In this document: positions 26,113 to 35,130 of the stretch, piece by piece | How positions within the stretch are numbered: position 1 is the stretch's first letter | How the letters are laid out: every line of letters starts with the position of its first letter | DNA from: Desulfovibrio sp. JC010 | GTDB taxonomy: Bacteria; Desulfobacterota; Desulfovibrionia; Desulfovibrionales; Desulfovibrionaceae | Length of the DNA stretch: 64,000 nucleotides | Direction of reading: 5' to 3' | Assembly: GCF_010470675.1 (NCBI RefSeq) | Contig: NZ_VOIQ01000006.1 | Span: 123,331 to 187,330 of the forward strand | Position numbers and translations under genes: made by a program | The notes under the pieces: model-generated | Databases searched by the model: none | What the model was told of the DNA's origin: nothing | What the model saw: the letters and a program-made list of their open reading frames with translations, nothing else

Positions 26113-27597
26113 ATGGGTATAAATACAGGCAATTTTTCAAACATCGGCACCTCTTATGAAGAGGGGTCCAATTCCGCAGTTCTTTCGGCAATTGCCCGCA
26201 GTGCTGAAGAACTGACTGCGGGCAAGGGCTGGCCGGACGGAGTAAACGATCTTCTTGAGGCCCTTGGCCGGGCAACCGGTGTCAGCAGGGTCTGGATTTT
26301 CCAGACCATCGAAATCACCGATACGCACATCACCCAGAACTACACATTCGAATGGGCTGCCGCGCCGCGCTACAAACAACTGGATATGCCCATGTTCAGT
26401 ATGTTCACCAACAAGATAGACCGCCCGGAATACCGGGAGACCATCCAAAGCAGGCTGCGCGGTGAATGGCAGAAGATGATCACTGAACAGCTTGAACCGG
26501 GCTGGCTGAGAGACAGTCAGGAAATTCAGAAAATTAAATCCATGCTGACCATCCCGGTCATGGTTGAAGATCAATGGTGGGGTACCCTCGGGTTTGACGA
26601 TTGCGAAAGGGCTTATGACTGGTCGGATGTGGAAATTGCCCTGCTTAAAACCGCCGGATACCTTATTTCAAATGCCGTGCTGCGTGACCGGCTCAGCGCA
26701 AAACGCAGGCAGTTCAGCATTCTTAAACAACTGACCGACAGCAGCGTCTGGGAATTCGACTTCAAGACCGGACAGATCTGGTGCTCACCGGAACTGCTGC
26801 ACTCAGTACCGGTGCCCACGGATAACATCCGGTTTTCCCTGAATAAAGCCCTGCACATGATCCATCCGCAGGACCGCCGTCCCCTGCTCGCTTCAGCCCG
26901 CAGTTATTTGGGCGGAGACCGCAAGGGTGTTTTCCGCTTTGATCTGCGCTTATTTACTGACTGCGGAGACCTGCGCTGGGTAGAACTTATCGGTAACCTG
27001 CGCAGCAGCGAGGACGGCAAACCCGAACAGCTGGCCGGGATTCTAATAGACATACGCAAACGCAAACGGGAAGAACAGCGATTGCGGAAGGAAGCGGTTA
27101 CCGACCCGCTGACCGGGGTGACCAACCGTCGCCTTTTCGAACACCGCTTGCAGGAATTTATTGATTATTCCGTAAGCGTAGGATCTCCTTTTTCTTTGTT
27201 TTTTCTTGATATAGATCACTTCAAGAAGCTCAACGACACATACGGGCACACCGCCGGAGACAAAGGACTCTGCCACCTGACAGAAGTCATTGAAGGACAG
27301 TTGCGCATCAAAGATCTGCTGGCCCGGCTGGGAGGTGATGAATTCGCCCTGATCCTTCCTGAAACAAATCACGAAACAGCCACCGCCATCGGGGAAAGAC
27401 TGATCCGCACGGTGGAATCTACACCATTTGAGCATGACGGGGAAACACACTGGCTGACCATCAGCATCGGTCTTGCGGTCAGCAGCGGGCAGCTGACAAC
27501 CCCGGCCCGGATGGTTGAAACAGCAGACGCCGCCCTCTACGAAGCCAAACAAAAGGGACGCAACCGACTGGCAGTACTCACCGGCTGCGCCTTATAA
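26113..27597 (+). CDS. GAF/PAS/GGDEF diguanylate cyclase
   Basis: The protein has 494 residues. A GAF-like domain (about 25-195, LTIPVMVEDQWWGTLGFDD) is followed by a PAS-like domain (FSILKQLTDSSVWEFDF) and a GGDEF domain with DPLTGVTNRR and LARLGGDEFALI, where the GGDEF begins at residue 407. RIKD five residues before GGDEF is an intact inhibitory site, so product feedback is expected. It makes cyclic di-GMP, which could link the upstream kinase signal to attachment or motility. That link is inferred. Confidence 0.9.
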   Translation: MGINTGNFSNIGTSYEEGSNSAVLSAIARSAEELTAGKGWPDGVNDLLEALGRATGVSRVWIFQTIEITDTHITQNYTFEWAAAPRYKQLDMPMFSMFTNKIDRPEYRETIQSRLRGEWQKMITEQLEPGWLRDSQEIQKIKSMLTIPVMVEDQWWGTLGFDDCERAYDWSDVEIALLKTAGYLISNAVLRDRLSAKRRQFSILKQLTDSSVWEFDFKTGQIWCSPELLHSVPVPTDNIRFSLNKALHMIHPQDRRPLLASARSYLGGDRKGVFRFDLRLFTDCGDLRWVELIGNLRSSEDGKPEQLAGILIDIRKRKREEQRLRKEAVTDPLTGVTNRRLFEHRLQEFIDYSVSVGSPFSLFFLDIDHFKKLNDTYGHTAGDKGLCHLTEVIEGQLRIKDLLARLGGDEFALILPETNHETATAIGERLIRTVESTPFEHDGETHWLTISIGLAVSSGQLTTPARMVETADAALYEAKQKGRNRLAVLTGCAL

Positions 27598-27604
27598 TCC
27601 AGAA

Positions 27605-27634
27605 TTGACATTTTTTAAAAGACCGGATTAGTTA
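27605..27634 (+). promoter_or_regulatory. Possible sigma-70 promoter
   Basis: TTGACA (27605-27610) is a perfect -35 box. About 17 bases on, the -10 region (TTAGTTA) is poor. It would serve the small lipoprotein gene. This is only a suggestion. Confidence 0.3.
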
Positions 27635-27664
27635 GTGACAACATAAAAACATGCTGGAGGAAAT

Positions 27665-27838
27665 ATGGTCACCAGAATCGCAGCTGCACTGATCATTGCA
27701 GCACTTATGGTTTCTTCCCTTGGCTGTGCAAAAATCGGCAAGGCCACAGGTCAGGCTGTCAAGGAAGTCAAGGAAATGCCCGGCGAATTCCATGAAGGCT
27801 ACAAAGAAGGCCGGAATTCCAAAGACGACAACATGTAA
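27665..27838 (+). CDS. Small lipoprotein (57 residues)
   Basis: I read this gene directly. GGAGG stands 4 bases before the ATG. A short signal (RIAAALIIAALMVSS) leads to the lipobox SLGC, with the mature Cys at residue 21. The mature part is about 37 residues, highly charged (KEVKEMPGEFHEGYKEG) and probably helical. It is a membrane-anchored small protein of unknown role, in a place typical for envelope-stress or entericidin-like proteins, though it matches no family I know. A strong terminator follows. Confidence 0.78.
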   Translation: MVTRIAAALIIAALMVSSLGCAKIGKATGQAVKEVKEMPGEFHEGYKEGRNSKDDNM

Positions 27839-27861
27839 TTTTAACACATAATTTCGCAGAC

Positions 27862-27884
27862 AAGGGGCCCTGAGCCCCTTTTTG
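27862..27884 (+). terminator. Rho-independent terminator
   Basis: AAGGGGC (27862-27868) pairs with GCCCCTT (27874-27880), with a 5-base loop, and TTT follows. It separates the small lipoprotein gene from the lipid/polyene operon. Confidence 0.87.
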
Positions 27885-27910
27885 CTTTAAACGACTTTCC
27901 CGGACAAAAT

Positions 27911-28633
27911 ATGTCACAAATTGCTTTAATCACCGGGGCCAGCAAAGGCATCGGCGCAGCCATAGCCCTGCAACTGGCTGAAGACGGCTACGATATCTGG
28001 CTCAATTACCGCAGCGATGACGAGGGCGCGGAAAAAACAGCCGCAGCCATCAATGAGATGGGCCGCACCTGCACCCTGCTCAAGTTTGACGTTACAGATG
28101 AAGATGCAGTGGAAGCTGCTCTTTCCCCTCTCCTGCAGGAGGAGGTTCCCTACATCGTGGTTAACAACGCCGGATTCGCCCGCGATTCCATCATGATGAT
28201 GATGTCTTCCGATGACTGGAACAAGGTGCTGCAGGTCCACCTGAGCGGATTCTTTAATGTAACCAAGCCTGTTGTTTCACGCATGCTGCGTAAACGGACC
28301 GGAAGGATCATCAACATCGCATCCACTTCCGGTGAAACAGGTGTGGCCGGACAGACAAACTATTCCGCCGCCAAAGCCGGACTCATCGGAGCCACCCGCT
28401 CTCTGGCCGTGGAAGTTGCCAAGCGCAACATTCTGGTCAACGCGGTTACCCCCGGCTTCATTGAAACAGACATGGTGGCCGAACTGCCCGTAGACCAGAT
28501 CAAAGGCCAGATCCCCCTGAAACGGCTGGGCACCCCGGAAGAAGTAGCCGGAGTGGTTTCATTTCTCTGCTCCGACAAAGCATCTTATATCACCGGGCAG
28601 ACCATCGCTGTAAACGGCGGAATTCATACCTAA
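27911..28633 (+). CDS. 3-oxoacyl-ACP reductase, FabG/ApeQ-like
   Basis: The protein has 240 residues and reduces the beta-keto group of the growing acyl chain with NADPH. TGASKGIG (7-14) is the cofactor loop, NNAGFARD follows, and the catalytic Ser-Tyr-Lys lies in IASTSGETGVAGQTNYSAAK. The C-terminal TGQTIAVNGGIHT is typical of FabG. As the first gene of a 21-gene operon with ketosynthases and dehydratases, it matches the ketoreductase ApeQ of aryl polyene clusters. Confidence 0.9.
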   Translation: MSQIALITGASKGIGAAIALQLAEDGYDIWLNYRSDDEGAEKTAAAINEMGRTCTLLKFDVTDEDAVEAALSPLLQEEVPYIVVNNAGFARDSIMMMMSSDDWNKVLQVHLSGFFNVTKPVVSRMLRKRTGRIINIASTSGETGVAGQTNYSAAKAGLIGATRSLAVEVAKRNILVNAVTPGFIETDMVAELPVDQIKGQIPLKRLGTPEEVAGVVSFLCSDKASYITGQTIAVNGGIHT

Positions 28634-28651
28634 TCCGACGGAGTACTTTCC

Positions 28652-29878
28652 TTGTACAAAGTGGCTATCACAGGAATCGGAGCCGTATCGGTTCTGGGTT
28701 CGGATCTTGAAACCATTGCCGAAGCACTCAAACACAAACGTTCCGGCATTGCTGTTGATGAAGAACGGATCAGGCTCGGCTTTGAAAGCCCGCTGACCGG
28801 GGTCATCAAGGATTTCAATGCCAAAAAATGGCTGGGCCGCAAGCAGCGCAAAACCATGCCCGACTTCGCGGTACAGGCTTACGCGGCCGCAAAACAGGCC
28901 CTTAACCAATCCGGCCTTGGCGAAGATGATCTGCACAATGATGAAAGCGGACTGATTTTCGGCTGCGATTCAAGCTGCATTGCCGCCCTTGATCAGGTGG
29001 AGCTGCTCAAAGAACGGGGCGAAACCTCGCTCATCGGCAGCGGCGCGGTTTTCCGTTCCATGACCTCCTGTGTGACCATGAACCTGAACACCCTTTTCAA
29101 GACCCGCGGCGCAGCGTGGACCATCAGTTCGGCCTGTTCCAGCGGCGGACATGCCGTGGGTCAGGCCATGGGACTCATTGCCATGGGCCAGCAGGAGCGG
29201 ATCATCTGCGGCGGGGCGCAGGAAGTGAACTGGCAGTCCATGTGCAGCTTTGACGGACTTGGGGCTTTCTCCACCCGAATCGACAACCCGGAGCAGGCCA
29301 GCCGCCCTTTTGATAAAGACCGCGACGGGCTGGTACCCAGCGGCGGGGCCGCTGCCATCATGCTTGAACGCTACGATCTGGCCGAAAAACGCGGAGCGGA
29401 AATCCTGGGCACGGTCAGCGGATACGGGTTTTCATCGGACGGCGAACATATTTCAGTTCCCGGACGTGAAGGTCTGGCACGGGCCGGGGCCAAAGCACTT
29501 CAGCAAGCCGAATTATCCCCGGCAGATATCGATTATATCTGCGCCCACGCCACCGCCACCCCGGCAGGGGACGGAGCGGAAGCCGCCAACATCAAGACCC
29601 TTTTCGGCCCGGACCTGCACAAAAACAGTCCGCGCATATCCTCCACAAAATCCATGACCGGACACGAACTGTGGATGTCCGGGGCCAGTCAGGTGGTCTA
29701 CACCACGCTCATGAACCGCTACGGATTCACTGCAGCGAACATTAATTTCAGCGGGGGCGATGACGATACGGCAGGGCTGAACATCCTCACTGAAACCGAC
29801 TTTCGCCCACCGCAAAAGGCACTGCTCAACTCCGCAGGTTTCGGCGGCACAAACTCCTGCCTTGTGCTTGAATTCTGA
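28652..29878 (+). CDS. Beta-ketoacyl-ACP synthase, FabF-like (first)
   Basis: The protein has 408 residues. The thiolase-fold condensing enzyme keeps its triad: Cys 162 in SSACSSGG, His in CAHATAT, and Lys/His in STKSMTGHE. It elongates an acyl-ACP chain with malonyl-ACP. It starts at TTG (28652), with GGAG 8 bases upstream. Its stop overlaps the ATG of the FAD enzyme gene. Next to the ketoreductase it resembles ApeR/ApeO in the aryl polyene scheme, but which step it serves cannot be told. Confidence 0.87.
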   Translation: MYKVAITGIGAVSVLGSDLETIAEALKHKRSGIAVDEERIRLGFESPLTGVIKDFNAKKWLGRKQRKTMPDFAVQAYAAAKQALNQSGLGEDDLHNDESGLIFGCDSSCIAALDQVELLKERGETSLIGSGAVFRSMTSCVTMNLNTLFKTRGAAWTISSACSSGGHAVGQAMGLIAMGQQERIICGGAQEVNWQSMCSFDGLGAFSTRIDNPEQASRPFDKDRDGLVPSGGAAAIMLERYDLAEKRGAEILGTVSGYGFSSDGEHISVPGREGLARAGAKALQQAELSPADIDYICAHATATPAGDGAEAANIKTLFGPDLHKNSPRISSTKSMTGHELWMSGASQVVYTTLMNRYGFTAANINFSGGDDDTAGLNILTETDFRPPQKALLNSAGFGGTNSCLVLEF

Positions 29879-31374
29879 TGACTGCATACGATCACATAGT
29901 TGTGGGTGCCGGGATTTCCGGCATGACCTCGGCCCTGCTGCTGGCCAAGCAGGGATACAAAGTAGCACTGCTGGAAGCTTTTCCCCTGCCCGGTCCCACG
30001 GTGCGCGGGTTCAACAGGAAAGGCGTCCATTTTGAAACCGGAGTCCATCTCATCGGCGGACTTGGTGACAAAGATCCGCTGGATACATATTTCAAACATC
30101 TGGGTATCAGCGATGATCTGATCAAAATACCTTTCGATAAAGACGGCTGCGACTGCTTCCATTTTGAAAAGCAAAAAAAACGAATCTGCCTGCCCCACGG
30201 CTATGAACGGGTCCGCCGGACACTGCACCGTGAATTTCCGGCTGAAACAGAAGCCATCGACAAATATCTTGATCAAATCAGAACCATCTTTGAATCATCG
30301 TCCTTCCTGAATTTCAAGCTGGATTTCAATCTGGAATCCGCCGCCCATGACGACAACGGATCGCTGAAAGATTACCTTGATTCCATCACTGACAATCAGG
30401 AATTAAAAGATCTGCTCTGCTGCCACACCCTGCTCTACGGCACCCCGCCCCGGCAGGCCATGCTGACCACCCACGCCCTTGTGGCCGGATCATATTTCCG
30501 TTCTTCACATACTGTTGAAAGCGGCGGCAAAACACTTGTTGATGCCTACCAGAAGCAGCTGAAAAAACACGGGGTGGATGTTTTCTGCGAAAAGAAAGCA
30601 GTGCGCATCAACCATGATGAAGATAAAAATTTCAAATCCCTGCTGCTGGATAACGGAACGGAGTTAAAAGGCAGAATCTGCATCTGGTCCGCCCATCCTG
30701 CGGCCATGCTCCGCTGTGTGGAAGACGGAGCTTTCCGTCCGGTATACAAACGCAGAATCAACGAACTGCAGGAAACAGTCTCCGCGCTGATCCTTTTCGG
30801 CATTGCCGAAAATCCGGTTGAAGAACTGCAGGGGCGCAACATCTACCTCTGGCCGGAATCAGATTACGAAAAGGTCTTATCCGGAGAAACCGCAATGGCC
30901 GAAAACGCAATATTCCTTTCCGCCGGACAGACTCTCGACAGTGACGGGAAACAGAGCGTAACCGCCATCATGCCCTACAGTTTTACAGAATTCAGCAAGT
31001 GGAAGGATTCAAGCCTGAAGAACAGACCGCAGGATTATCTGGATTTTAAAGCTGCAGTCATGGCTGAATTTGAAAAACAGGTATTTAAACGCTGCCCGGA
31101 ACTGCTCGGAAAAGTAGAATTTATTGACGCAGCCACCCCGCTGACCCTGCGCGATTACTGCCAGTCCCCATTCGGCAGCATGTACGGGGCCGCGCACACT
31201 GTTTCGCAATACAATCCCCTTCCGGCCACCAAGATCAAAGGGCTGCTGCTGGCCGGGCAATCCATCATCGCACCGGGGGTAATGGGCGCGGTGGTATCAG
31301 CTTATCTGACCTGCGGCTTCATCTGCGGACACGAAAAAATCCACGAGGAACTTCAATGCATTTACAACGCGTAG
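29878..31374 (+). CDS. FAD-dependent phytoene desaturase/carotenoid isomerase-like oxidoreductase
   Basis: The protein has 498 residues. The dinucleotide-binding start DHIVVGAGISGMTSALLLA is followed by GVHFETGVHLIGG, and the C-terminal GLLLAGQSIIAPGVMGAVV closes the FAD site. This is the CrtI/CrtISO layout, used to desaturate or isomerise polyenes. Standard aryl polyene clusters do not need such an enzyme. Proposed ladderane clusters include one. It starts within the preceding stop (TGATG) and overlaps the next ketosynthase by 19 bases, so it is a genuine part of the operon. Confidence 0.85.
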   Translation: MTAYDHIVVGAGISGMTSALLLAKQGYKVALLEAFPLPGPTVRGFNRKGVHFETGVHLIGGLGDKDPLDTYFKHLGISDDLIKIPFDKDGCDCFHFEKQKKRICLPHGYERVRRTLHREFPAETEAIDKYLDQIRTIFESSSFLNFKLDFNLESAAHDDNGSLKDYLDSITDNQELKDLLCCHTLLYGTPPRQAMLTTHALVAGSYFRSSHTVESGGKTLVDAYQKQLKKHGVDVFCEKKAVRINHDEDKNFKSLLLDNGTELKGRICIWSAHPAAMLRCVEDGAFRPVYKRRINELQETVSALILFGIAENPVEELQGRNIYLWPESDYEKVLSGETAMAENAIFLSAGQTLDSDGKQSVTAIMPYSFTEFSKWKDSSLKNRPQDYLDFKAAVMAEFEKQVFKRCPELLGKVEFIDAATPLTLRDYCQSPFGSMYGAAHTVSQYNPLPATKIKGLLLAGQSIIAPGVMGAVVSAYLTCGFICGHEKIHEELQCIYNA

Positions 31375-32582
31375 TCATTACCGGAATGGGGGCAATTTCC
31401 CCGCTGGGCAGCGGAGTGAAAAAACTCTGGAACGGACTTGTTGCCGGACGTTCAGGCATCAGCCGCATGGAAGAACTGGACGCGGTGAAAGGTCTACGTC
31501 CGCGTATTGCCGGGAGGGTCCCGGAAGTGAACGCCAAGGCCATCCCCCGCAAGGCCCGGCGGACCATGTCCAATCTTTCCATTTTCGCAGCTTTGGCCGC
31601 TCTGGAAGCCATTGAACAATCCGGGATTGATGAAGCTACGCTTAGCGGAGGGCGGACCGGGCTGTCCGTGGGCTCCACCACCGGTAGTTCGCAGGCTCTG
31701 GAACAATTCTTCAAGCTCTATCTGCCTGAGAATTCCCTTGAAGCCATCAAAAGCACCGAATTTTTCAAAATCATGAACCACAGCGCCGCCGCCAACCTCT
31801 CCCAGTTTTTAAACATCAGCGGGCGGGTAATCGCAGCCTCGGCGGCCTGTTCCACCGGATGCCAGAACATCGGACTGGCTGCGGAAGCCGTTGCCGCAGG
31901 AAAGCAGGATGTCATGCTCTGCGGGGGCACTGATGAACTGCACCCGCTGACCGTGGGTACTTTCGACATTATCGAAGCGGCCTCCACTTCCGGGGAAGAT
32001 GATCCTGCAACCGCATCGCGGCCTTTTGACGCCGAAAGGGACGGCATTGTCTGCTCCGAAGGGGCCGGAATATTACTGCTGGAAAGCTATGAGCATGCCA
32101 CAGCGCGCGGAGCTGAAATTCTGGCGGAGATCAGCGGTTTCTCCTCCCTGTGCGACAGCAGCAACATGGCTTCCCCCAGTGCGGATGCCATTGCCCTCAG
32201 CATGTCCGAAGCATTAAAAGATGCCGGAATATCAGGCACAGACATCGACTACGTCAACGCCCATGCCACCGGGACTTTGCAGGGCGATGCATCCGAAGCA
32301 CAGGCCGTAGCCGATCTGCTGGGAGGCAAGCCCCCAGTAAGCAGTTTAAAAGGACATCTGGGCCACACCATGGCCGCCAGCGGCGCAATCGAGACCATTG
32401 CGACAATACGTATGATGCAGGAAAGTACAATTATTCCCACGGCTAACCTGCGCAACCCAGCTGAAGAATGTTCTGTTTTAAACAACGCCTTGCATTTGCA
32501 GAAAAGACCAATTACATATGCGCTGAAAAATAACTTCGCCCTTGGCGGTATCAATACATCGCTTGTATTGAGGAGAGCATAA
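31356..32582 (+). CDS. Beta-ketoacyl-ACP synthase, FabF-like (second)
   Basis: The protein has 408 residues. The active-site Cys 165 is in SAACSTGCQNIG, one His is in NAHATGT and the other in LKGHLGHTMAASG, so it should be catalytically complete. It differs clearly from the first ketosynthase (TGMGAISPLGSG start, different loops), which suggests a separate chain-length or initiation job. It overlaps the FAD gene by 19 bases at the start and the carrier protein gene by one base at the end. Confidence 0.88.
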   Translation: MHLQRVVITGMGAISPLGSGVKKLWNGLVAGRSGISRMEELDAVKGLRPRIAGRVPEVNAKAIPRKARRTMSNLSIFAALAALEAIEQSGIDEATLSGGRTGLSVGSTTGSSQALEQFFKLYLPENSLEAIKSTEFFKIMNHSAAANLSQFLNISGRVIAASAACSTGCQNIGLAAEAVAAGKQDVMLCGGTDELHPLTVGTFDIIEAASTSGEDDPATASRPFDAERDGIVCSEGAGILLLESYEHATARGAEILAEISGFSSLCDSSNMASPSADAIALSMSEALKDAGISGTDIDYVNAHATGTLQGDASEAQAVADLLGGKPPVSSLKGHLGHTMAASGAIETIATIRMMQESTIIPTANLRNPAEECSVLNNALHLQKRPITYALKNNFALGGINTSLVLRRA

Positions 32583-32836
32583 TGACAGATGAAGAAATAA
32601 TTAAACGCATCAACTCCGCTCTGGCCGATGAATTCGAGCTGGAGATGGATGAGCTGGTTCCCGAAGCAGCCTTCAAGGACGACCTTGACCTCGACAGCCT
32701 CGACGCTGTGGACATGGTTATCGTTCTGGAGCAGGAATTCGGGATCAAAATCAAGAAGGATGAAGCTTTTAAATCCATCCGCACCCTCGGTGACCTGCAC
32801 ACTTTCATTCTCGCAAAAAAAGACGAAGCCGCTTAA
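32582..32836 (+). CDS. Acyl carrier protein (first)
   Basis: The protein has 84 residues. The four-helix carrier has DLDLDSLDAVDMV, where Ser 39 or so receives the phosphopantetheine arm. It carries the growing chain between the ketosynthases, ketoreductase and dehydratases of this operon. A second carrier is encoded about 11 kb downstream, as in aryl polyene clusters, which use two carriers (ApeE and ApeF). Its ATG overlaps the preceding stop. Confidence 0.92.
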   Translation: MTDEEIIKRINSALADEFELEMDELVPEAAFKDDLDLDSLDAVDMVIVLEQEFGIKIKKDEAFKSIRTLGDLHTFILAKKDEAA

Positions 32837-32871
32837 TTCAAGCGGCTTTGCCTTCTCCCCCAATCTCACCC

Positions 32872-33624
32872 ATGCCCACGTTTGTAAAACTCATCTGGAT
32901 CAACGCCGGAATATACCTGAGCATAATTCTCTGGACCCTGACCGGGGTAGTAATATCGCCGCTCTGTTACCTGTTTTTCACCCGTGTTTTGAAATGGGAC
33001 AAACCGGAAACCCTGCGCAGGATGATCTGGTACTACGGCTGGACCAGTTCAAAACTGCTATCCCTGTTTGCAGACATCAAATGGCCGGAGCAGCGGGAGC
33101 TGCCTTCGCCGTGCATCATTGTCGCCAACCACGAATCATTTTTCGATCCCTACCTTGTTTCATTCCAGCCGCAGCAGAACATCTGCATGGCCGTGCGCAA
33201 CTGGCCGTTCAGGATTCCATTTTACGGATTCTACATGAAACTTGCGGGCTACATAAACGTGGAAACAGACGATCTGGATAATATTGTCAAGCAGGCACGA
33301 CAAGCAGTGGACCAAAAGGCCACGCTCATGTTCTTTCCCGAAGGGACCCGCAGCAAAAACGGCAGATTGGGACGATTCCATTCCGGCCCCTTCCACCTTG
33401 CCATGCAGACCGGACTTCCGGTGGTACCGCTTTGCATAACAGGAACCTACCGCATGCTGCCGCGCGGCGGGATGCTGATCCGCCCGACAAAAGTCCGCAG
33501 CAAAATTCTTGAACCCATTCATCCGGAACATTTCCGAAATAAGCATAACGCACATATTGAATTGCGTCGTGCGGTTAAAAGCACTATGATTTCCTGCATT
33601 CGCGAAATGAATCAGGAAGCGTAA
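32872..33624 (+). CDS. 1-acyl-glycerol-phosphate acyltransferase-like (PlsC family)
   Basis: The protein has about 250 residues. After a membrane helix (GIYLSIILWTLTGVVISPL) come NHESFFD, the HX4D catalytic motif, and FFPEGTRSKNGRLG, the phosphate-binding motif of PlsC acyltransferases. It would attach the finished acyl/polyene chain to a glycerol-phosphate or glycolipid, like ApeK. I used the ATG at 32872. A TTG 8 codons upstream (32848) is also open, and neither has a clear ribosome site. Confidence 0.85.
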   Translation: MPTFVKLIWINAGIYLSIILWTLTGVVISPLCYLFFTRVLKWDKPETLRRMIWYYGWTSSKLLSLFADIKWPEQRELPSPCIIVANHESFFDPYLVSFQPQQNICMAVRNWPFRIPFYGFYMKLAGYINVETDDLDNIVKQARQAVDQKATLMFFPEGTRSKNGRLGRFHSGPFHLAMQTGLPVVPLCITGTYRMLPRGGMLIRPTKVRSKILEPIHPEHFRNKHNAHIELRRAVKSTMISCIREMNQEA

Positions 33625-33668
33625 CAGCGATTTTCACAAATTTAACTATGAAGACGAGGAAGTTACAG

Positions 33669-34067
33669 ATGAGAAATCTCCGTATTGTTGCTTTTGTACT
33701 GGTTGCCTGCGCACTTTTTCTCGGCGGATGCAGAACCGCCCCCATCCAGAACATTGAACTGGCCCCCATCGCAACCCCCAACGAAACACATCTCACCATG
33801 AAACAGGTAAAAAATGCCATCATCAGAGGTGGGTATGACCGTGGCTGGCAGATGAGCGACGTTGCTCCCGGACACCTTGTCGCCACCCTGAACATCCGTT
33901 CACATCAGGCCATTGTGGATATTACCTACACCCCGGAAAATTACAGCATCAATTACAAAGACAGTACCAACCTGAAACACAAGGGCAATGTTATCCACAG
34001 CAACTATAATGCCTGGATTAAAAATCTTGCCAACTCCATCAACCTCGAACTCAGTCGTCTGAACTAA
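33669..34067 (+). CDS. Putative lipoprotein of the lipid/polyene operon
   Basis: The protein has 132 residues. The signal (LRIVAFVLVACALF) ends in the lipobox LGGC. The mature part is small and soluble (TMKQVKNAIIRGGYDRGWQM, DITYTPENYSINYKDS), with no family I can name. I preferred the ATG at 33669 because GAGGAAG stands 6 bases upstream. It lies between the acyltransferase and radical SAM genes and probably helps move or anchor the product in the envelope. Confidence 0.75.
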   Translation: MRNLRIVAFVLVACALFLGGCRTAPIQNIELAPIATPNETHLTMKQVKNAIIRGGYDRGWQMSDVAPGHLVATLNIRSHQAIVDITYTPENYSINYKDSTNLKHKGNVIHSNYNAWIKNLANSINLELSRLN

Positions 34068-34083
34068 ACCGGATTAACGAAAA

Positions 34084-35115
34084 ATGAATTCCAACCGCTG
34101 CTGGGGCAGCCCCTTCACCGGGGCTGAAATTGAATCCGCATTGCAAAACAAACAGCTGCTCACCGCAGAACTGGAACTCAGCCGGGTCTGTGATCTGCGC
34201 TGTATTTACTGCTATGCCGCATCCGGTGAAAAGCTCAAAAACGAGCTGGACTTTGATGAGATTACCGACGCTGTAAACCAGTGCCGGGACCTCGGCGCGC
34301 GTAAAATCATCATCCTTGGCGGGGGGGAGCCTATGCTCTACCCCCGCATTATGGATGTCATCCGCTACATCCACGGACTCGGTCTGGAAATGGAACTTTT
34401 CAGCAACGGCACCCGCATCACCCCGGAGATCGCAACTGAATTATATAAACTCGGCGTGCAGCCGGTGGTAAAATTCAACAGCCTTGATCCGAATACACAG
34501 GACCTGCTGGCCGGAAAAAAAAATTCCCACAAAGCAATCCGCGAGGGACTAAACAACCTGCTGGAAGCCGGGTACGCCGCAGGAAATATTCCCATAGGCG
34601 CACAGACCATCATCTGCCGCCAGAATTTCACGGAAATTCCGGAGATGTGGCGTTGGCTGCGCAGCCGCAATATTATCCCCTATTTTGAAACCATCACTGA
34701 TCAGGGACGGGCCAAAGACCATGTGGAGCTGGCCTTAAGCCCGGAAAAAATCGGGGGACTCTTTGACGAACTATCACGCATTGACCGTGAGGAATTCGGC
34801 ATAGACTGGGAACCGAAACCGCCCGTGGCCGCATTTTCCTGTAAACGGCATTTTTATTCCTGCACCATCACCACCACCGGGGATGTGATTCCCTGTCCGG
34901 GAGTGGATATTTCCGCAGGCAACCTGCGCACCGACCCGCTGCATAAAATCATCGACCAGAGTGATGTGTTTAACAATCTGCGTAACATCCGCCAGACCAT
35001 TACCGGACCGTGTAAAAGCTGCGATTTAAATACTGAATGCTACGGCTGCCGTGGCATGGCCCATCACCTGAACGGCGACTATCTTTCATCCGACCCGCTC
35101 TGCTGGCGCAACTAA
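34084..35115 (+). CDS. Radical SAM/SPASM protein in the lipid/polyene operon
   Basis: The protein has 343 residues. Radical SAM Cys lie in CDLRCIYC near residues 34-41, and the SAM site includes GGGEPMLYP. The C-terminal region has CKRHFYSC, CPGVDISAG and CKSCDLNTECYGCRG, which gives a SPASM domain with one or two extra Fe-S clusters. SPASM enzymes mostly act on peptides, sugars or small metabolites. Its presence inside a type II fatty acid/polyketide operon suggests radical chemistry on the chain or starter. That is inference. Confidence 0.87.
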   Translation: MNSNRCWGSPFTGAEIESALQNKQLLTAELELSRVCDLRCIYCYAASGEKLKNELDFDEITDAVNQCRDLGARKIIILGGGEPMLYPRIMDVIRYIHGLGLEMELFSNGTRITPEIATELYKLGVQPVVKFNSLDPNTQDLLAGKKNSHKAIREGLNNLLEAGYAAGNIPIGAQTIICRQNFTEIPEMWRWLRSRNIIPYFETITDQGRAKDHVELALSPEKIGGLFDELSRIDREEFGIDWEPKPPVAAFSCKRHFYSCTITTTGDVIPCPGVDISAGNLRTDPLHKIIDQSDVFNNLRNIRQTITGPCKSCDLNTECYGCRGMAHHLNGDYLSSDPLCWRN

Positions 35116-35130
35116 TTTCCGGAGTCATCA

